Shown: positions 43,123 to 55,100 of the stretch, in pieces
How positions within the stretch are numbered: the first letter of the stretch is position 1
Layout: every line of letters begins with the position of its first letter
Assembly (NCBI GenBank): GCA_032821775.1
Contig: JAVLRN010000003.1
Location: forward strand, 3,286,001-3,350,000
DNA length: 64,000 nucleotides
Reading direction: 5' to 3'
Source of the DNA: Sanguinoderma infundibulare
Lineage: Eukaryota; Basidiomycota; Agaricomycetes; Polyporales; Polyporaceae
Made by a program: the position numbers and the translations under genes
The notes under the pieces: model-generated
The model's database searches: none
What the model was told of the DNA's origin: nothing
What the model saw: the letters and a program-made list of their open reading frames with translations, nothing else

Positions 43123-44144
43123 GATTCAGAGAATAGGCGACGGAGGTAGGACTGAGGAGGGCACAACACCCAGGTCAACTGTTACTATATATTCGACGTC
43201 CCCATCTGGCAGAAGTTGATAATATCCAGGCCCTAGAACAGCCTGCGCTTGTAGTGCGGTGTTCAACACGATATGTGGCACCGATGTAACTGACCACTTA
43301 CCACACAATGGATGAGGTCCTATCGGCGGAACCACATTCTGATTCCACCGCGACGTCGTCGGCTCAATCTACGGGGGTTTGCTACTCGTGCCTGTGATAT
43401 TTGTAGCGCGAAGACGAGAACGCTTCGCAGTCGTCAACTCCACTGTTCGAATACCAGGACTGCATCGCCCGCACCCACTCGCATCTCCGCCACCCTCTCT
43501 TCTATCCGAGTCAATCATTATAACGCATGGCGAGCGAGATGTGTGCTCTAATAATTTACACTGTGATGATCCCGTGAAGCGATAACCACGTGGTGAGTTT
43601 GTGCAGAAGTCCTGCTCGAGTTCTGGACTCACAATCCTGCTGGAATCGTGAACCGATCGCGGTCCGGGTCCGTTAGCATGCGCGTCGTCCGCCGCTGTGT
43701 GAAAGTCGAGGCATGGAAAGGCTATGAAGCGTAGGTATGTGCGGAGATGGACAGAGAATACGTCAGGTGTGGGGAAAAAGATGAAGATGAATGAACGTGT
43801 TCTATAGATGATTCATCCACGCACCGAACCCGTCCCTTCCAATCGGACCATATCTGTGCCTCAACTGTATGGCTTCTGAGTTTCTCTGTGCTGCAGCAAA
43901 TACAACGGTTGTTTGAGGATGACGGGAAAGAGGAAAGGAGCGACTCTAGTCATTCAGGAGCCAGGATACCCCAGATTTCTTTTGTATCCGCTCCAAGTGC
44001 AAGGTCTGCTCACGTTCGCTGCCAAAAGCGTGGGTCGTGCGCCAAGTTCAGCTAGGCGTCGGAAAGCATGAATACAACAAGACGCAAGACAGACTTAGTC
44101 ATTCACGACATCGATCACCCTACCGCAGCCGATGTTCCAAGCGA
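43123..44144. other. Intergenic between DUF6533 gene and eIF3b
   Basis: About 1 kb. It should include the DUF6533 gene promoter and the 3' flank of eIF3b. A rightward stretch at 43372-43440 reads ATRACDIC, like the first half of a Zn2Cys6 cluster, but the remaining cysteines are absent. I see no supportable gene. Confidence 0.4.
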
Positions 44145-46713
44145 TCACTCGAGGATCTCCTCCTCGGCCTGCTCGATCACCTCGTCCACCCAAACCTCGA
44201 TCTCCTCCTTCTCCTCCTGCGGCTGCTTCTCCTTCGCCAAGTCGACCTTCTTCCCCCGCCTCCGCCGCTCGTCAGCGACCTCCTCACCGCACCGCACGCG
44301 CCACGCGTTCCACTCGTCGACGAGCCGCTTGCGGTGCGCGATGAGCTCCGCGCTCACGTTGCTCTCCTCCGCCGCGTCCTCCTCGTCGAACACGCGGGAG
44401 AACTCCTTGAGGTTCCGCCGGATCTGCTTCTGCTGCTCCTTGCTGAGCAGCGACGGCGGCCGCGGACGCCAGAGGAACTGCTTGAAGCGGTCGAGGATGT
44501 GCTTCTCGAGCTCTTGTCCGCGGTAGTCCCATATGGCGTAACCGTTTTCCAGCTGTGGTTGTAAACGAGGTGAGCGACGTGCACCACGAAGGACGACGAG
44601 AGGAGTCTACGTACTGTATGTCTCCAAGCACTGGCACTGGTGGCGATGTAACGCCCGCTGGGGTCCCACTCGGCATCGGTCAGTGCGTAGTGGTCAGCGG
44701 TACCCAGGTGCTGAATTCCGCTGCCCCACGGTGCACCCTCGCGACGAGTCTCGTCGACGTTGAAGTCGAGATCCCAGAACTCCAACTCGGACTTGCTCGA
44801 CGAGCCGACCGTTGCGAGCACGACATGACGACCGCGTGGGGACCACCGAACGGTGTTGCTCGTTCGTCCAGAGAGGGTCTTGAGGAGCTTGAAGTCGCCC
44901 TTGCTGCGCTCGTGCTGGTAGAAGCTAACGTCGGTCTTGATGTTGACACCAGGACCGGGGTTCCCGAGGTTTGGATCGCTACTTGACACAAGGGCAAACC
45001 GCTCGCCCTTTGGCTCCCAGGAGAAGTCAGTGACGGTATCTGCGAATGTCGCATTAGCGTCGCTTCTCGATCATGAGAGTACAAAACGAACTTACCCTTG
45101 AGCTCGACGACCTCGACAGGGAAGTCCTTCTCGCGCACACGGAAGATCTCGAGGTTGCAGAAGATGGACTTCTTGGTTTTCGTGTGGCGGTCGACCTTGA
45201 CACAGAGGAAGTCGCCCTGGTTTTGCCAATAGAGCTTACACTGCACGAATGCGAACCGCGGTTGGTGAGCAGGATGTCTGGGACCGGTCGCGTGCTCGAA
45301 CGCACCTCTGTGACGTTGAACAGATTCTTCTGCCGTAAGGTCTCACGGCTGGGAAAGTTCATGAGCGACACGCGCGCCGGCTGGTTCTGGACCTCCGGCG
45401 TCCAGAATGCGAGCATGTTCTCCCGCGCCTTCCTCGGGCCCTTGGCCGGCCCGGCCTTGTTCTCCCTCTCGAACTCCTCACGGTCCCGGTCTCCAAGCGG
45501 CCGCCACTCAAAGTCGACGACGCCCTCGATCTTGATCGACTTCTTGCCCTGGAGGCCCATGCCCGGCAGCTCGTAGACGGAGATCTGCTGGCCGGGCGTC
45601 ACGCGCGCGACGTACTTGTCGTCCGGGCTCCACTTGAGCGCGGGCCACGCCATCTGCTTCTTCTGCTCGTCGCCGCCCTCGGGGTACGCGCTCGGGAAGG
45701 TGCGGAGGAGGTGGCCGGTCTTGATGTCCCACACCGCGATGTTGTTCCCCTCGTCCTCGGGCGAGAAGTACTGCGGGCCCTGCTCGGCGCCCTCGCGGAC
45801 GACGATCGGGTCGAACGACCAGGTGACGAGGTACTGCTCGTTGGGCGAGAAGTCGATGAGCTTCACGAGTGGGTGTGCGAACCGCGACTGCGGCTCCCAT
45901 GAAGGGCCGCCCCAGAGACGCACGCCTTGTCGGTGGAGGGTCGCGATGTACGTGCCCATGGGCGACCAAGAGACGTATAGGTCGGTCCAGTTGACCTTCT
46001 CGTACGAGACCTCGCACTGCGATGGTTTGCCATGCCAGTGTATGTCTACCTGATCGCCGCGGTAGGTGGCGTACTCATCGCGACCTTGCGGGTCGCCGAG
46101 CCAAGCACGCAGGTGTTCCTAGTCCACCATTCACACCCTGTCTGACGCACCACGATGGAAAACGACATACCTTGGACTTGTACTCTTCCGGGGGAGGTTC
46201 GACGTAAGTCTCGTCGAGGTTAAGGTACCGTTCAAAATCAGTGAAGCGGTTGATCAGGAAGGTGTGTTTTGCATCGAACGGATGTCCGTTCATCGTCGCG
46301 AGTGCCCGGGAAGCGTCATCGCCGTTCTTGAATTCCATAAAGAGGTAACTACGACCCCGAATAAGCCCATCACAGTCTGCAGAACAAATGCAAGCTAGAC
46401 GCACCCCTTGCTCTTCCCGGAGGACTCATTCCACGGCACGGTCATATTCTCCGGCTTTATGGGGCACCCTTTACGGGAGAAGTCTTTTGATATCTTCTGG
46501 AGAAGCCTATCCAGTTTCGACTTGTCGATGACGGGCACTCCGTCGACGACTAGGATGTTGTCGAGGCCCTCATCGTACTGGACCTGATATCTAGCCGGGA
46601 GGTCAGAAATTGCCATAAGATTATGGGGATCGGGCAACGGACTTTGCCTCAATGTCAGAGTAGTCGATGTCCTCGTCTTCGTATGCAGCGCCGTTTACGC
46701 CGTTGGGGGCCAT
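44145..46713 (-). CDS. PRT1: Translation initiation factor eIF3 subunit B (Prt1)
   Basis: Scaffold subunit of eIF3 with an N-terminal RRM and a nine-bladed WD40 propeller. The ATG at 46713 gives [20 protein letters not shown] then IE. An unusual GC-AG intron (46584-46647) joins to [23 protein letters not shown] core: [20 protein letters not shown] and [15 protein letters not shown]. Propeller: [119 protein letters not shown]-type [108 protein letters not shown]. The C-terminal helix is Glu/Arg-rich and ends EEEILE. Length is about 750 residues, as in other fungi. Confidence 0.95.
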
Positions 46714-47302
46714 GGCGAGCAGGACGGTGTGCAGGACGTCGAGAGAAAAAATGAGGAAGGATCAAGAAGTCGAAACCCTCTCTTAGGGTTTGTCCCATTC
46801 TTGGAGTGTGGGCGCCTTTAGAACCAGCGGTTCAGAGCACTGCAGCGAGGACCCATCGATTTCGAGAGTCGGTTCGGGCACCAGTTCACACAGCTCGTCC
46901 TGGCTCATTAGTGTCATTGTGGTGTGTCTTTGGACAGCAGTAACTATCGAGATGCAACAGGAAACTAGGAACGAAACAAAACGAGAAAACGGAGATGACG
47001 GCTTCACGATCATGATGAGTATCGAGGCAGTAAAACGTTCGAGGGACTAGAGAGATGTTGGACAGGCAGATGCGTACGTGAGGTGTAGTATAACAGATTC
47101 CGCATGCTAACATAGAACGTGATGGGTAAAGGACAGAAGGCGACGGGTGGGGTCAGAGCGTCATGAAAAACGCGAAGTAGACATTCGACAGCCATAGGAG
47201 TGTGTAAGTACGAGAAGGACCCGAACGATGGAACAAAGCCAGAAAGGAGAGGAGGGATAGTTGTTTGCGAGGATAGATACGTGGTTTGCGTGCGACGTTA
47301 AT
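46714..47302. other. Intergenic between eIF3b and the RRM gene
   Basis: About 590 bases: eIF3b promoter next to 46713 and the 3' UTR of the RRM gene before 47303. Small frames only. No repeats. Confidence 0.45.
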
Positions 47303-50300
47303 TTAATGCGAAGCAGTCTGCGGCTGTCCGTTCTCGTGGTCGTCGAGGGCTAAGCTGGCGAGGGTACCGTTGAGATCACGGATGCCGTCCTGGTCCTGAG
47401 CCGGCAAGTTGTACTCGTCCTTGCGAGAGTCCCGACGCGCGGCTTCTGGCCTCGCTATTGGCGCTTCCTGTCGGCTGGACGTACGCGCGGGTTGGAACGT
47501 TGTCGAGGTTGGAGGATCGCCAAGGAATGACGTAAAACGCTGAACGCTCGACGAACGTGTTGCCTGCATCGAGGTCGGAGACACCTTCCCGTTGGCACTG
47601 GTCACCTTCTCGTCCTGGTTGGGATTCCACAGCGAATACGGCTTAGGGGTCTGCGAATGGGATTGGCCTTGCGCAACAGAAGCGTCGTTACTCGCACGTT
47701 CCCCGAGCAAGTTGGGTTCAGGGGAGAATGGAGCGAAGGTGGAAGGCGTCGCCGAATTGCCGGACTGACGAGGGGCAAAGACGGGAGGAACGAATGCGGT
47801 AAACGAGGCCATGCGATCGCCATCGACGTCGTTGAGCAGAGCAGCTGCAATCTGACGCTCGTTACTCACATTCTCCAATGCATTTCCAGCGGCGCTGCTT
47901 CCACTCCCCAGAAGGTTCGTCAGCCCAAACTTCTCTAGGAGCTGAAGAGCTTGCTCTGGGGTCATCGCTGGCTGCTGCTGCGACTGCTGCGGTTGCGACT
48001 GCTGGTTTTGGGGCGCTGGCAGGCTCTGGGGAATGTTGAGCTGCTGCAGTACCTGAGACTGGTATTGCGCTTGGAACGCAGCAGCCTGTGCAGCCTGGGC
48101 TGCAGCTTGGGCAGCCTTATCTACAGGCTAGTGAGTACATGACGACAGCGAGCTTCAAATGGTACGTACATTGGCTTCGTCCCCAACTCAACCTAATCCG
48201 ACTACCTCCAATGGGGAACCCCTGCATCTTCTCGATCGCACGTTCGGCATCGGGCTTGCGTACGAACTGCACGAACCCACAGTGCTTTCCAACCGGAACC
48301 TTCACCTGTATGCAGACTTCTCAGTATCTCGAACGACAAACGATAAGCAGTGAAAGCTGACATAGTGGATCTCGCCGAAAGGCGCAAAGAACGTTCTGAG
48401 GGTATCCTCCGAGATCAGCGGCGAAAGACCGCCGACGAACACCGTCGTGTTGTAAGGATCAGAGGATGTCAACTGTTCGCCGTTGGGGCCGATGAGGTTC
48501 GACAGGATGGCGCGGGCCTGGGCATGGTGCTTCCAAGACTCCTCTGAAAGGTTGTACCGTTGGGCCATGAGTTGATCGCTGGTTTGCTGGGCGAAAGGCG
48601 CGGAGATGGAAGGCACAGCCGTACTGTTGGATGCCGTCGATGACGTGGACCCGTTAGAACCTGCATACTGACCCATCTTAAGGGCTTCGTCGGAGGACGT
48701 TGATGCCAATGTCGACGAGGACGTCGCGCTTGTGCCAGAGCTGAGCGATGGAGCGGACAACGAAGATGCAGACCCCGAGTTGGAGACCCCCGTACTCGTC
48801 AACGAGTTGTTAGAACTCGAAGTAGCAGCGCCTCCAGCGAGGGGCGCTGAAACGCTCTTGGTAGGAGGTGCGTTACCAACTGGTGTGGGATGGCCGGAGG
48901 AGTTATCCTGAGTAACCGGTGGAGGTCCCATCGGCGGGAACGGCATCTGAGAGAAATCGAAGCCCGTCATGCCAGGTGCTGGCTTAAACTTCGCTGTGGC
49001 AGGAGAGATGCGCACTGAGAGGCTTCGGTCAATTGCTCGCAACACTTGCAAGGGGCAGAAAAACGTACTTGGTCGTGAGAGGCAGTACAGCCCATGCATC
49101 TCAATGAGGGCGCGTTGCTGGTCAGCCTCGTCCGTGAATCTGTTACGCGATATTGAGAGGACATATGAGTGCATATAGTCACAGTCCATACCTTACGAAG
49201 CCGTAACCACGCGAGACGCCGGTGACGGGGTCCAACATAATCTTCGCGCTTTTGCAGCTCAGGAAAGGGCGGATGAAGCGAGGCTCACGATCGTTCCGGA
49301 GGCCAAGCACAGGGTTGCGGAATACGGCGACAAGGTCCGAGTTGGACACTTCAGGAGCAAGGTCGCCGACGAAGATGCTGTACTCCTTTGGATATTGGGG
49401 GTTCTGGACGCCGGGGATCGAGATGGTCTGACCTGGTATACTGGACGGGATAGGTGCGGAAGGGACGGACGACGCCCAGTTGAGCGAGAAGGGCTTCGAG
49501 GAGTTGGGCATGATCAGCGGGGAAGTGGTGCTGTTGACCTGGGACAATACAGACGCCGCCTGGGCCTGGGTGGGGAACGTCAAGAAGCAGTAGCCAGGGT
49601 TGTTCGCCTGTTGGCCGGTAACAGGGTCGGGAGCGGGTCGGGGAACCTTGACGCCTATGGGATCCCAACCCATGAGGCTGCAAACCTGCTTGGCGTATTC
49701 CTCATCCATCCAGGGCTCGAGCTCACCCCACCAGAGGGTCGTGCGAGGAGAAGGACTAGCGGCGTTGGGAGAGGGGAGGGACTGAGGTTGCGCAGGCGGG
49801 AGCTGCACGGACAGCGGGCTGGAGGACTGCTGTGGTTGTGAACGTTGGCTGAAGAAGGCGTCGCGGTTGTTGTCGCGGTCGGAGAAGGGAGGGGTGGACG
49901 CGAGGAGAGGAGAGGTATAGAGGTCAGGGAGGCCGCGGGGAGGAGAGGGGCGATGGTGCTGGTTAAGAACTAGTGGAGAGACGACCGACTGTTGAACTTG
50001 TGAAGACACCCCTCCACTCCCTTCCCCCGAAGGCCTTCCCGCATTCGGTGCGGCCGAGAACGAGGGCGGCTTCGAATTCCAGGTTGCGCCTGCCCCGACG
50101 CCGATGGGTTGCGCAGAGTTGAGCATCCTCGGGGCTACAAACGATGGGAACGCGGCTCCGGACATGGCATTCGACGTCAGCGGACGGCGATCGGTGGTGA
50201 AGGGTGGGGGAGGGGGCGACGAGCTGTAGGAGGAGTTGTAGAACGTCGGGGAGCCGTACTCCTGTGGTCCCGAGTCGCGCGAGGCTGACGGTTGGTCGCG

Positions 50301-50432
50301 CAGGGCGTCCCGTGGCATAAAATCCCTGACATGGGAGATAAAATCCTGCGGACCGATACCATGGTCTGCGGTGGTGCGAGGGTCGAAGAGAGGGTGATCG
50401 TAGTCCTGTCCGTGGGCTTCTGGGCGTGACAT
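47303..50432 (-). CDS. Three-RRM RNA-binding protein of the Nam8/Ngr1/Csx1 type
   Basis: Poly(U)/poly(A)-type RNA-binding protein affecting mRNA stability or U1-dependent splicing in yeasts. The ATG at 50432 (MSRPEAHGQDYDHPL) starts a 230-residue Ser/Pro-rich region. RRM1: TLWWGELEPWMDEEYAKQVC, GYCFLTFPTQAQAASVL. RRM2: YSIFVGDLAPEVSNSDLVAV then, after a stretch rich in Arg, KIMLDPVTGVSRGYGFVRFT (intron), DEADQQRALIEMHG, MRISPATAK. A long Ser/Thr/Asn linker follows. RRM3: NTTVFVGGLSPLISEDTLRT, FFAPFGEIHYVKVPVGKHCG, FVQFVRKPDAERAIEKMQGF, PIGGSRIRLSWGRSQ. The last third is Gln/Ala-rich (QAAQAAAFQAQYQSQ, QPQQSQQQPA), then low complexity, ending NGQPQTASH. Roughly 950 residues. Whether it is closer to Nam8 (U1 snRNP), Ngr1 or Csx1 cannot be decided by eye. 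Confidence 0.88.
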
Positions 50433-52139
50433 GTCGGGTTGGGCGTGAAGATCGGAAGGGGTGCTGGAGATCGATTGAAGCGTGTTTCTTTGCGGATTGG
50501 CACGGCTTCTGCTCGGGCAAGACGTCGTCCAGGGGGCGAGAAGTGACAAGAATCGACAGCGAGACTAAGGACAATAAACTCGATGCAGAAAAACAACAGA
50601 AAGAGCTATGCGCAAACGACAAGTCAGCGACAAACTGAGGAGAGCGATTGAGAAAGATAAAGGCAGGAATTCGACAGCGATGCGACAAGAATGACGGACG
50701 TCCCGGAGGACGGAGGGTGGATGGAGGGTTTTCTAGGAGGGAGACCGCGTGAGGGGACGGAGACAAGGATGAGCAGGGACGAGGTGCGGAGTACAGATTG
50801 CGGCGGAGTTTCCGATGTGCGACGCCGCCCCTCAGCCTTGCATCGTCTAAGGGGCCGGGGGCGTTTCATACTCCGGTTTATACTCGCGCGATCCTAGCCC
50901 TTTCTTGGCCAAAGTGCTTGTCAATCACTCTGTCAATCAATGCATCCACTTCGCCAGCCCATTGTGGATGCCCCCGCAGCTGCGCGGGGCGGATCATTTT
51001 CCCAATTGCGGGCTCCGTCCCGCTCCTCCGCCTAGCACCTTCCCCATGCACCTTTCCTCCACCATTCCCGGCACTTCAAGTCGAGCCATCGTCTCATCCA
51101 GTGCTCTTCGTCGGCTGTGGTCCGTCGAAGCTCCGCCCGACCCCGGTGCACTGTTCAGTGGGTCCGTATGGGTCCGCGCCCAAAGATTGTCGTTTTGACG
51201 CACGCGCGTCCAGGTGGCCAGCGGACTTCCTAATTTAAGGGCGGTTGGTCTCCGCCGTAAATTCTGATCCTCTTGATGCTGCAGTGAGTCACCCAGCATC
51301 TGCTGGCGTTTGATATCCCAGCGTGTCGCACCTCGATCCCCGCATCGATAGCATGAGATGACCATATGCATCCTTACGCACCCAATCCCACCCTGAGATC
51401 ATTTGAACGAACGATTGTCCTCCTTCCGCTTCGCGTGAGTCGCTGTCTGCTCGAATCGCTGGTCTTCTAGCATTCGCCGGGCCCCGTGCTCCCTTTGTGC
51501 ATCATTGCCCAGGGACGGTGTATCATGCGTACAGTGCTGTTCTCGTCCGGGCGCTCAGAGATGATACGTACCGCTTCTACATCACACGCCGAAGTCGCTT
51601 CATCAGTCAATTGTCCGCCCGATTTGTACCCTGCAGTGCTCTCTCTAACCGCGCCAACGGCAGACGCCTAATCCCCAGCGTATCACCGCGTCTTGATGAA
51701 ACGGTCACCCCGCGCCTGCTCCCTGCTTGTTGTAGGATGCTGAGAACGACGACGTAGCTTCCGTGACGAGTTCGAGAGGACGCTGGATCGTTGGGATGGG
51801 GGAGTTAGCGTTGGTTAGGCGCATGGTGGCCGTAAGCAGCCGTAAGCAGATCTAGCGGCAACAGCGGAGAAGCGCAGGACTTGCCATCACGGGCAGACAC
51901 CGAGAGTGGGCAAGTACGTAAGCACGTAACCGGCGGGTCGCACGCGTGCAGTCCCCAGAGCCAGACGAGCTCGCTGCCTCGGACGTCGCGCTCTGCCCCG
52001 TGCAGTCTCTGCACATCTCAGAGGAGAGCACCGCTCGTCGTCGTCCACATCGCTCTTGCTCCTCTTCTCGTTCTTCTCAACTGCTGGTCCCGACGTCCCC
52101 CACCGATCCCTGTCCGGGCTACACCGCGGCTCATGAGCA
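50433..52139. promoter_or_regulatory. Long divergent intergenic region, RRM gene / RasGAP gene
   Basis: About 1.7 kb between divergent starts. The frames on either strand are short and lack conserved blocks. The end next to the RasGAP gene (52000-52130) is rich in CT, typical of a basidiomycete 5' leader. A long intergenic region upstream of a large signalling gene may hold a long spliced 5' UTR. No transposon or RNA gene seen. Confidence 0.45.
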
Positions 52140-52171
52140 ATGCCTGCCAGGCGTGCCTCCGCCGGTCATAA
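52133..52171 (+). promoter_or_regulatory. Short upstream ORF overlapping the RasGAP start
   Basis: An ATG at 52133 opens a 12-codon frame (MSNACQACLRRS) that stops at 52169-52171, overlapping the proposed RasGAP ATG at 52140 in another frame. If the leader is transcribed through it, ribosomes would meet this ATG first. This could reduce translation or mean that the real start lies elsewhere. Confidence 0.35.
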
Positions 52172-55100
52172 CGTTGCGAGCACCTCCCGTGTCCACAGGA
52201 GCAATGGATCCAATCACAGCATATCAGCCCAGTCTCCCGTCCTCCAGCCCGCCGGTCTTCCATACTCCAATAACATCCCTCCATCCCCTCAGCAAAAAGT
52301 AGTCCAGGTCCTCATCACTAGGCTCAAAAACAAGGTCTGTTTGCCTTGCATCTCCTTGGCCCTCGATCCAATCCTTCTTCCCTCCTTCAATATCTTACCA
52401 CAAACCCACAGCTTCCATTTATTTCGGGGATCTCATTAACGGAATTGGAGATGGACGATACCGTCCAGCAGGCCGTGGAGGCATTGGTCGATCTATCCCG
52501 CGACTCCCTCGACATGATATCCCTCGCCCTCACTGAAGCGTTGGAGAAGCTGGCCAAGGTATGTTTTCTCCCTCTTGTCGTCATTCATTGCGACGATCTC
52601 GAGTTTGTAGCAGCAAATCGAGGGCCCCACATATCGGGTCGACATCCTCCAGTCTCAGCTCTTCCTCCTCAAGGTCCTCGCTCTCGCCATGGCGTCCCGC
52701 TGGGGCTCCCGTGTCGAGGACACCAGACCAAGCTCCAGGAGTAGCAAGCCCACCACGACCTCCAAACCGACAACTCCAGACTCTTCCGTCCCTCTGTCTG
52801 CCCGCGGCCGCCATCCGTCGACCGAGCAGTTGTCCACAGCCACTCCAACTCTAGTCGAGCCTCCCGCCCTTGACGACAACTGCGCCCGGTACATCATCAG
52901 TGTCATGGTCCTCCTCTTGCGCCAAGCGGCGCCCCGGAGCACCCGTCTTACTTCTGCCGCTAACTTGAGCTTCGACGGCTCTTTCCAAGACATGGAGTCT
53001 GTCGAATCCCACGAATTCGGTGCCAACGACGAAGCGCTTGTGACCCTGCCGCCACCCATTGTATCCGGTGTGCCGAGGAGTATGAACCGTGCGAAGCACC
53101 CCTCATCAGCTTCATTAAATTCCGGTGGAAAGACCAGCTCCATTTCCAGTCGGCTACCCCAGCATTCCGTTACGTACGAGAAGACGTCGTTCCTGGTCGC
53201 GAAGTCGGTCCTATCACTCCATTCATCCATCGCCAAGTATACTGGCCGCATCGTTTATCACCTGTCCGCCTCGAACTGGTCCGTGGTCCTCAGTAGGATC
53301 CGACAGCGCATCCATGGCCTCGCAAGCTCGGTGGAGACGGAGCCAGACACCGTCGACCTCCAGCTCATCACGTACAGCGCCCTCGATCGGACTAAGCTCG
53401 TGCAATCTTTGCAAGGTATGGTTTTCTGACATGTACATTGCGCTCACGCGACGGCCGGCCTGACCTCTTGCAGAGCTGTCCTCCCTTCTCATGAACCTCA
53501 AGAAGGACGCACAAGTGCCCGTGTCAGTTGCGCTCCGGACGGCCGTCTGGAATTGGATAGAGCTCTGCGACGACGAGTACAACGATGCTCTCCGATACCA
53601 CCGTCGCCTCGATGGCGCACCGGAACGCGTTTTCGACCTGCTGTTCGACCTGCAGGACAGCAGCCGAGACAAGGCTGGCGCATGGCCGACTCTTGCCGTG
53701 CTTCTTTGCATCAGTGGGGATCGCATGAAAGGTGAATACGAGGCCAACGCGCTCGGCGGTCAGAGGGGAGCATATCGCAAGGTGGGCTCATCTCCTTCGC
53801 TACACGACAATTCGCTCAACCCCCGGCATAGGAGCGGAACATTACCGACTTGATCATCAAGAACTTGTCGTGCACCTCAAAGTTCTTCGACGTCGCCATG
53901 GTCTGCGCTGTGGACATCTGCCGAGCCGCTTCACGAGTCCGGCCAAGGCCCGATAGTGAGAACGAGATCCCTCTGATCTCGATGGCTTATGACTTCGCGC
54001 ATGAGCTTAAGGTGAGACTTCGTGTGCCCATTTGCGTCTGTGCTCGTGCCTAACGTTTATTGCAGATGACTCTTTTGAAGTGGACGAAGGACAAGCCTTT
54101 CTGGGAGTTTTCGGACGAGATCGATGTCTCCTTGCTGGCGGACGCAATGGCGGCGCTCTACCGCTTTTTGCCAGAAGAGGAGTCCCTTCAAATATTCGAG
54201 CAATGCGTTGAGCCCGAGCGGTCTGAGGCGATCAAACTTTGCGCGGTGAAGGCATGCCTCACCTTGGTTGTAGACGTAAGTGAACCGTTTCTCAAACTGC
54301 GCTCAGTTGGTGGAGCTGAGGACTTGTATGTTACAGAGATGGAAGCTCCCGTGGCAACGTCCGATAACGGCGCTGAAGGAGCGCATCATGTCACGTCTGA
54401 ATGCGATTTTCTATGTAAGGCATCTTCCGCGTGTACGCGTCTTGGATCTGATGCACGGCTTCACAGGCTGCCTACTGCCGCCGCAGCGAGGTCGACGCCA
54501 ACGGCGTGTCAAGAAAAGCCAGCATCCGACCGAAGGCGAAGCGCTATACCTCCGAGACGTTGCCTGACCGCGAGTTGTTGATTCTTGGGCTGTTGACATT
54601 GTGGCGGGCTGATATTTGGTGGTACCACGATGGCATGGACGACGACCTTGTCGACAACATGTTCAACCTGTGCGTCAGCATCTACACCGCGCCCGCAGAC
54701 CCGGCCATCCGGTGGTCGCTGGGGCGGACGTTCCGGTACTTCATAGAGTCAATCCTGCAATGCCCGGCAAGCCATCCGAAATGGCCGTTGCTTTCGCGTT
54801 GGGTATCAGAAGTGGGGTATGTTGGACGAGGAACCTCGGCGATAGTGTACCAATGTTGACCTGGATGTGTAGGCCGGCTGTGCTGGCATCGGTGGCAAAC
54901 CACCTCCTGAATGCGCGCACGGATCTGCAGACGCAACGGATGCTCATCCACCACGCGTACGAGATCATGTACAGGTACGCGTACCCCAATCAGGTGTGTG
55001 CTCTTATCCTGGTGCTTCGTGTTGCCTTATTCTGACCACAATAAGCAGGGAGAGCAGCACGGGGAGCTTCGAACTGTTCCAGCACGCGTTCCTGCGTTCG

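Noticed and set aside
43372..43470. Possible Zn2Cys6 cluster (ATRACDIC)
   Set aside because: Only the first Cys pair fits; the later cysteines and the linker are missing in all frames, so a transcription factor cannot be supported.
24295..46713. eIF3m and eIF3b as a functional gene cluster
   Set aside because: They are 18 kb apart with many unrelated genes between, so coincidence is the simpler reading.
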